A stretch of DNA of 64,000 nt from assembly GCF_040954645.1 (NCBI RefSeq), contig NC_092807.1:78576017-78640016 (forward strand), given 5' to 3'. The DNA comes from Diabrotica undecimpunctata. Its lineage: Eukaryota > Arthropoda > Insecta > Coleoptera > Chrysomelidae. Numbering within the stretch: the first letter of the stretch is position 1; every line of letters begins with the position of its first letter. Below are positions 57,435 through 64,000 of the stretch, one piece after another. Under the pieces are notes generated by a model that made no database searches, was not told the origin of the DNA, and saw only the letters and a list, made by a program, of their open reading frames with translations. The translations under genes and the position numbers were made by a program.

Positions 57435-57845
57435 TGTGGTTAAGTAGGTAAAGATGTATGGTAATGAAAAAATTTTTTTAAATGAAACGTCTTCTGGGAT
57501 ATTGAGGGTGTGGTTATGTTCTTTAAGGTGTTGGGAGAAAGTGGAAGTGTTTTCTCTTTTTGTGTGCTCTAGAGAGCGTGAAGGCAATGATCTACATGTT
57601 CTTCCCATGTAGGTGGCATCACAGTCAGAACATTTGAGTCTATAAACACCACTATGGATCATATAATCGATAGGGTCTTTGGAATTGGATATATACTGAC
57701 CCAAGTTATTGGGTACTTTAAAAGAAACATGTATATTTTCTACCGAACGTTTGATTAAATTTCGAATATCTCCAGAAAGACTCTCATGGAAGTGAAACGT
57801 AATTGGGTTTGGTGGTAGGGTCTCTGGGGATAATTCAGGTTATTC
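57435..57845 (-). pseudogene. GIY-YIG endonuclease of the 57 kb Penelope-like element
   Basis: Minus strand: LPPNPITFHFHESLSGDIRN, NLGQYISNSKDPIDYMIHSG, then VYRLKCSDCDATYMGRTCRS (here Y-M-G with the C-x2-C insert), SRSLEHTKRENTSTFSQHL and HNHTLNIPEDVSFKKIF. It diverges from the 41.1 kb endonuclease, so the two belong to different Penelope-like lineages. The RT module upstream is absent. Confidence 0.8.
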
Positions 57846-57849
57846 CACC

Positions 57850-58277
57850 TTAGTCCAGAAGAATAGATTGGCACCGTTAATCAACTCTGACACGTAATTT
57901 CTCCCACTTAAATTTGATTCTAATCGTCAGTTCAATTCTGGTACAGCTCATAAAAATAACAATATTCCCAAACGTCATACAATTCCGGTAGTTAGCCCTC
58001 CCAAAAAAAAAGAAAAAGTAGCGACACTACTATTAATTTTCCTCCTATTCGTAGAAACTTCCAGATTAGTTTCTTTGCTGGTCTTGTATTAAAATTCGGA
58101 AAACCTGAACCCGTAGATGACTTTAGTCAATTTTTTATCACTCAGCTTAGTGTTACTCTTAAAAATTTTATTAAACAAAGCTGTCAAGATTTTGTTAATG
58201 CTTCTTCAAATATGGCTTCTAATCTTAAAGTCAGTGACATTGAAATTGAGAACAACGTTAGAGAAGTTGTTAATTAA
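57850..58277 (+). pseudogene. ORF1 tail of the second I-clade LINE
   Basis: Readable pieces such as LVQKNRLAPLINSDT and RHTIPVVSPPKKK in shifting frames, occupying the place of the Ser/Pro/Asn-rich tail of ORF1. Ends just before the ORF2 start at 58296. Confidence 0.5.
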
Positions 58278-58295
58278 CATTTTCACTTAAAATTA

Positions 58296-60780
58296 ATGGC
58301 TATCAAAGGTATTAAAATTATTCAGTGGAATATTCGATCACTTAACGCTAACAAATATTTTTTACATCTGTTCGGGAATCCTTATTTCTTTATTTTATAT
58401 TAAATATTATTATAATACTTAATTTATTTCGGGTAGAATAAGTTTTAGATCTTTAATAATTATATTTCCTTGAAATGATGCAGAATAACCTTATGTTCTT
58501 ATTGGTTGCATTTTATTCAAAGCGCGATATAATATGATTTTACTTCTACGCACACAAATCGCTCATATATCCAAATGAGCATGCCCCAATGTGTAGATTT
58601 AAATCGACAAGGTACGACTTCACTTCCAGCCTTCAACGAAAAAGGTTAAGAATTCGGAACGTTACGTATCGGGCGGTACCGTCTCGCGTCCAACAAGAAT
58701 TTCATGGAAGGAATCCATTGAAGTGATGGAGCAGTGATGAATTGAGTAGTCACATTTGGGTCTGCATAATTAACCAAATTTTAAAGAACGCCAATTTAAG
58801 GTAAGCGATTTTGTACATAATTTGTAGAACCATTACTTGTACTCCTACAATTACTATTCAACATCAGTTACTTCTTGAAGAACATTTTGATATAGCAGTT
58901 TTATCGAAAACTTGGTCCAAACCCTTGGTTTGTTTTAGTAATTTTAATATAGTAAGTAAAATTAGATCTAACGGGTATGGCGGAGTAGATATACTTATAT
59001 CAAATAACATCAATTACGAACCTATTTCATTTGTTAAATCTTTCAATCAAAATTTGGAAGTTTGTGACGTAAACGTTAGTATTGATAAGAAAAAAAGTAT
59101 ACGATTTTGAGTTTATACCGACCAGTAAAAGCAAAAGTATCAGTGCAAGATTATGTCAACCTTTTTTCACAAATTAACAATGACTGTATTATTTATGGGG
59201 ATTTTAATGCGCACCACAGACTACGGAGATCAAATGCATGTTCTTTAGAGGTAGATATTAGTGGAAGCCTTGGATTCTTTTCCTCATTTAATTATCGTAA
59301 ACGATGGAACGGCTACTAGGGCTATTCCTTCAGGTTATTCCAAATCTGTTGAAGATCTCACCATTTTATCTTTTAATTTATGCTCAACTTTCGACTGAAC
59401 TGTTATACAAGATACATATAAATCTGATCACTTTCCTATTCGAATGTCTATCAATAATATTAAAATAGAAAATACAAGGTTTATATCTACAGTTAAGTGG
59501 TCGACGGCTAATGCGAACTGGAAGCAATTCAGGCGTACCATAAAGGAAGCATTCAAATTAAAGCCAGTTATTAATAATACTAACGAGATGATTTTATTCT
59601 TATTAGATTATATTGCAAATGCAGCGAACAAATCTTGCACACCAAATAAACAGTCAACTAAACCTATAAAAGTTCCTCCGTGGTGGGATGAGGAGGGCCT
59701 AGCTGCTTTAATTTTAAGAAAATTTTTTTTAAAAAGTTTAAATCTAATCTAACTCTTTTAAATTTTAATGAATATAAAAGAAACGTGGCTATGTGTAAAC
59801 GTACTTTTCGCTCAAAAGCTAAATCTAGCTGGGCTCAGTATTGCTCTTCTCTTAATAGGCCAAGTCCTTATACAGACATTTGGAAAAGGGTAAATAAAAT
59901 TCAGTTTCAGAAAAAATTACCATTATCGATGAATCAGCAGTTAAACAACCTTTGTCTTAAATTGCTTTCGACTCTGTTCATCTAGCAATAAATATACCAG
60001 ATAACCCACATTTTACTAACTCCTATCTATTCGAAGGAGCTTACAGCAAACATTAAAATTTCAAAAAATACATCTTCAGGTATAGACGGTATAAACTACC
60101 TCATGTTAACAAATCTTCCCGAAATTGTTATAGATTATCTATGCAAGATATTTTACATTTTGCTAAAAAGAGATAATTGTGCTTCTCTTAAGCAATGTCT
60201 GGTCATTTATATATCTAAAATAAACGATTGTACCTCTTTAAGACCTATTTCTCTGATGTAATGTCTACTAAAAACACTTGAACGGATCCTGAAAACTAGA
60301 TTGGAATGGTGATATGAAAAAGAAGGCATATTCCCGGTAGCTCAATTATGCTTTCGGAGAAATAAAGGAACCATCGACTGTTTGCCACAATCAACTACTG
60401 ATATCCAATTGTCCTACTCAAATAATATTTATTTAGCAGCTTATGATAATGTTATTTTAAACTTACTTGTTCAGAAACTAACACATATAGGAGTCTCAAC
60501 TAGATGTGCAAAGGTATTAATTAATCTATTTGTTAATATACTAGTATTCATTCAGTGCAATAATAAATTGATTGGTCCAAGGTTAGTTTATTAAGAATTG
60601 CCGCAGGGATTTGTGCTTAGCCCTCTCTTATTTAATCTATATACTATGGATATACATGGTATGGGTATTAATTGTAATATTTTACAATATGCCAATGATT
60701 TCTGTGTTTACACTTCTAAAAATTCTTAACAGGAGTGTATTGACAAACGGTGTGACTTGTGATCTTAAATAAAAAACATA
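58296..60780 (+). pseudogene. ORF2 remains of the second I-clade LINE
   Basis: It begins MAIKGIKIIQWNIRSLNANK (endonuclease start), is interrupted at about 58362-58855, and resumes QLLLEEHFDIAVLSKTWSK, SNGYGGVDILISNN and IIYGDFNAHHRL. The SDHFPI motif is at about 59430. RT traces follow: LRPISLM, GVSTRCAKVLINLFV, LPQGFVLSPLLFNLYTMDIH and LQYANDFCVYTS, where the catalytic YADD has become YAND. Many frameshifts. RNase H is not readable. Confidence 0.72.
58362..58855. other. Unidentified ~490 bp insert within ORF2 remains
   Basis: This block interrupts the endonuclease coding sequence of the decayed I-clade LINE. It is non-coding, with a GC-richer centre (58600-58760). No TIR, tRNA-like head or clear duplication was found. 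It may be an unrecognised SINE or MITE. Confidence 0.45.
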
Positions 60781-61903
60781 TTGCTATTAAACTGCATAAA
60801 AGAAAAGACCCACAACTTACTCAATCTTTAAAATGGGACAACAATCTTTAAAACACGTATTTCAAGCTGGAACTACCAAACATGCTCAGCGCAAATGTCA
60901 TGCTCAATTTTGAAAAATTTAATTTCTGTCAATAGTCCTCTTAAAAATTACATAACGAGACATTAAACATTTTTTTTTTACAAAAAGCTGTTGTTTCGAC
61001 ATACCAAATGAAAGCACTTATTACGTAGATAATGTTTATTTGAAAAAAAAAGAAAGGTTATCAGACAGATATCAAACAGATTATCAAAAATGATTACATT
61101 TATTTTATAGTTGACGGTATTTTACAAATCTTCTAATTGGGTTTTTACGTAAGCAGCTGGAAAACACTACCTGGATAAATTAGATGGATAAATTCGAATA
61201 CTCTTGTGTCCAACTTACTTTTCTTGAGCTAATAAGTACACACGACGGAACTTTAAACAATTGACTTTGTTAAGATGCGACTATTCTAATTAGACTTCGT
61301 GCTAAAAAGCATTCAAATATCGTGCCAATTCATCACAAAGTCCATTGCTTCGTACCTTGTGATTTGCAACATTGTATTTTGTACAAGTATTTTCCGAACT
61401 GGGAAATTTTGCAATAATTTAGCAAGTTATCGAATTCTACCGAAAGGCGAATATCCTCGTAATCAAGCTATATTAAAGATTCTAATATAATTATATACAG
61501 GGAAATTAGGAAATTAAGATGAATGTGAGGTTACAAATTAAGGGTTTAATTTGTGACTGAACATATTGGCCACTATATATTAGAAACCAAACAATTATTA
61601 CAAAATGTCTAAATATATACAAACTAATAATAATGGTAATATAAAATAATCGTAACAAATAATTTTCACTCGGTTTATGATTTATTATCTCACCTGAGCA
61701 AGGCATTTATATCTCTAATATTTTGATTTTATAAGTCAGATTACCTATCTAACTCAAATCAAATCTCAATAACTTCAGTTGGTCTAGGTGGGACTGTTTT
61801 ATTAAAAGGATTACTTTTTGATTGTGATACGGTATGTCTTCGGGGCGCAGGATAAGGTGTGACGAAGGGACTTTGATATCCTTCTTTTAAGCTCATATAC
61901 GAC

Positions 61904-61906
<3 letters not shown>
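60781..61906. other. AT-rich sequence, possibly old LINE tail
   Basis: No secure frame. The first few hundred bases may be the decayed C-terminal part of the I-clade ORF2. The rest shows nothing recognisable. Confidence 0.4.

Positions 61907-61959
<53 letters not shown>
61907..61959. repeat. (TA)n microsatellite
   Basis: TA tract in otherwise unassigned sequence. Confidence 0.97.
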
Positions 61960-62401
<442 letters not shown>

Positions 62402-62440
62402 ACGGCATAAAGTGGACTCCGCCCATGTTAAAATTCAGGT

Positions 62441-62490
62441 TCAAGTGAGCTCCGTGGTCAAGTGGCCACCGATATACGGAGCTCACTTGA
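62441..62490. repeat. 15 bp inverted repeat
   Basis: TCAAGTGAGCTCCGT at 62441-62455 returns exactly inverted at 62476-62490, with a 20 bp loop. Related AAGT-AGCTC-like pieces recur until about 62760. Confidence 0.75.
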
Positions 62491-63457
62491 CCATTCCATA
62501 ATATTGGCTCTGTCGATTCGTCAACATGTATAGTTTCACAATTTTTAAAAATTTTGTGGAGCCCCTAAGTACCCCTGTATCATGAATGTATATCGCTTAG
62601 TTCACGTGTATATATTATAGGGGTCGTTCAGATCTTGTTCCGTGTATATTGGAACCATACGTATATCGGTTTAAGTAAGCTCTGATAGTTTGGCAACTAT
62701 GGGATTAAGCCGTTTATTTCCAGCGTATATTCTAAACGGTTCATATAGACTCCTTACTTTTGTTATCATTCATACGCATTACAGTATGTAACATATATGT
62801 GTACTACCAAATACCTGTTTTTGGTAGGTACGTGCTTTTCTAAAAATAGATTTATAGATACAAAAGGATTTCATTACCAAGTTGGATGTGTTTTTTCATA
62901 TGCGAAAATTTCCTAATGTATTTTGTTAACGTAAGTATGTCTTTATACGTTTTATTTAAGAATCCGGTTAATCAGAACTTCTTTTATTGTTTCATGATAT
63001 CTTATATACAGCTTTTTTATTATTTTATTTCTTCTATTTTATTATTTTATTTTTTTCTGGATTCTATTTCTTATTATTCTATTTTTTAATTCTGGATAGA
63101 AGGTTATCTCAAAATAAATATTTAAATGCTAAAATAGATATTTTTTTGTTAAAATGGGTAGTAGTGTACAAAAAAGGGAAGAATGATTAATTTTTCTAAC
63201 GTGAATTATACCACTTCACCAATATTACATATTTCTGAATGTTTTATCTCGTATTTAGGAGTAATATGTAATCAATATAAGTGGAGTTAGTGTCAAATTT
63301 GCAATAATCTTTATAAGTAATAGCTTACTGACTGTACTTTACATGTTCAGTTCACATAAATAAACCTTGTCTCTTCAAAAAGAGCGATTTGAACGGTAAA
63401 GTTAACTAAGAAAGTGTGATAAGTCTTGTACCACCCCACATGCACATAAGTTAACCG
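62491..63457. other. AT-rich sequence without recognised gene
   Basis: Nothing supported as a gene; short frames are T-rich and low complexity. Confidence 0.5.
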
Positions 63458-63466
63458 GTGTTTGCA

Positions 63467-63676
63467 GGCAAGAGTCCTCCTGGCAGATTTAAGGAAGATA
63501 ACTACCATAAGGAAGTTCCGTTCGAGGGATCAGATGGAGAGGAGCAGCTTATTTTTGTTTGTATATCTTGCAGATGTGTTGATATAGCCAGTTTTTCCTT
63601 GATTCTAGTCATAAAATGGGCTGGTATTCGTGGAGTGGATGTCACGAATCTGGACTTTGTTTTTTTTGCTCTCTAG
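63467..63676 (+). other. Weak exon-like open frame
   Basis: After a splice-acceptor-like GGTGTTTGCAG (63459-63469) the frame reads SPPGRFKEDNYHKEVPFEGS and DGEEQLIFVC, then becomes hydrophobic and ends at 63676. The composition of the first 35 residues is protein-like, but no family was recognised. It may be an exon with a donor inside the frame, or chance. Confidence 0.2.
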
Positions 63677-64000
63677 CTACTTATCTTCGGATATTAGGTG
63701 GATTGATAGCTACGATATTGTAGAGCTTATGTATGGATGTGAGTCTTAATATTCCCTGAATTTGGCTGACTAATTTATAACTAAATATTTTATAAGTTAT
63801 TTAAATAACTATTTATAAACGGCATTTAGATTAACAAATACTACTCCTCATACCTGATATTTTTCGTACTTCTCTTCGCTGTGTTGGTCAAGATTTAGTA
63901 TTTGTGACATATATGATCTAACCTGTCATATATAGCCACTTTTGTCTTTTAATTTGAGTTTTTCTTCTATTATCGGTTTATATTAAGGATCATGTACAGA
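63677..64000. other. AT-rich end of the window
   Basis: No gene recognised. Confidence 0.5.

Larger units (their letters stand above)
55736..57845 (-). mobile_element. Penelope-like element, 5' truncated, with internal repeats
   Basis: Minus strand. GIY-YIG frame at the right end, a long non-coding 3' region with ~225 bp tandem repeats, and a hammerhead-like core near the left end (55816-55842). The RT is missing. A SINE has inserted in the repeat region. Limits are approximate, set by where the I-clade sequence breaks off and resumes. Confidence 0.7.
50560..60780 (+). mobile_element. Second I-clade LINE, decayed and multiply interrupted
   Basis: Plus-strand pieces in collinear order: ORF1 start 50741-51593, zinc-knuckle remainder 55532-55668, ORF1 tail 57850-58277, ORF2 start 58296-58360, endonuclease 58860-59400, RT 59440-60730. 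The gaps are filled by a Jockey element, a Penelope-like element with a SINE, and an unidentified block. ORF1 is related to that at 43611. Exact ends were not resolved. Confidence 0.75.

Overview
This window reads as AT-rich nuclear DNA of an arthropod, most likely an insect. The basis is the transposon mix (Ty3/Gypsy LTR elements, Penelope-like elements, I-clade, Jockey and RTE-like LINEs, Tc1-like and P/THAP-like DNA transposons), a tRNA-derived SINE, GT-AG introns and many long (TA)n tracts. The species cannot be named from sequence alone. Almost every coding sequence belongs to a mobile element. The only candidate host coding pieces are a small Spätzle-like terminal exon near 36.7 kb, an exon-like zinc-finger fragment split by a LINE at 43.45/48.78 kb, and a weak exon-like ORF at 63.46 kb.

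Layout. 1-5.4 kb: AT-rich sequence, a Penelope-like tail and a DNA transposon with ~200 bp terminal inverted repeats (3231-5180). 5.4-35.3 kb: a chain of elements separated by nothing but (TA)n: Gypsy element A (5476-12377, gag-protease only, with a Penelope-like insert in its 5' LTR); a TIR element (12429-15126, containing a 499 bp MITE); Gypsy element B (15180-23133, minus strand, with a P/THAP-like insert); a dead Tc1-like element (23207-24720); a head-to-head fold-back of LTR-retroelement material (24780-29077) carrying an RTE-like LINE; Gypsy element C (29166-34782, minus strand, intact gag and protease, near-identical LTRs); and a Penelope-like tail. 35.3-40 kb: Penelope-like remnants, the Spätzle-like exon and unassigned sequence. 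40-43.4 kb: a second (TA)n-linked chain (truncated SINE, minimal Penelope-like element, RTE-like LINE). 43.4-48.8 kb: an almost full-length I-clade LINE with a 12 bp target-site duplication. 50.6-60.8 kb: a decayed second I-clade LINE split by a Jockey element, a Penelope-like element with internal tandem repeats and a SINE, and an unidentified ~500 bp block. 61-64 kb: AT-rich, with two more (TA)n blocks and no clear gene.

How the parts relate. The genes do not form a pathway; they are layers of insertion. Several insertions are proven by target-site duplications or by an empty site in an inverted copy. Two related Gypsy elements (A and C) independently kept gag and protease but lost reverse transcriptase, RNase H and integrase, so they look like non-autonomous elements needing a helper. 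The repeated use of (TA)n as the only linker is the main structural feature. It can reflect insertion preference for TA microsatellites, recombination between tracts, or assembly joins at TA repeats. Read data would separate these.
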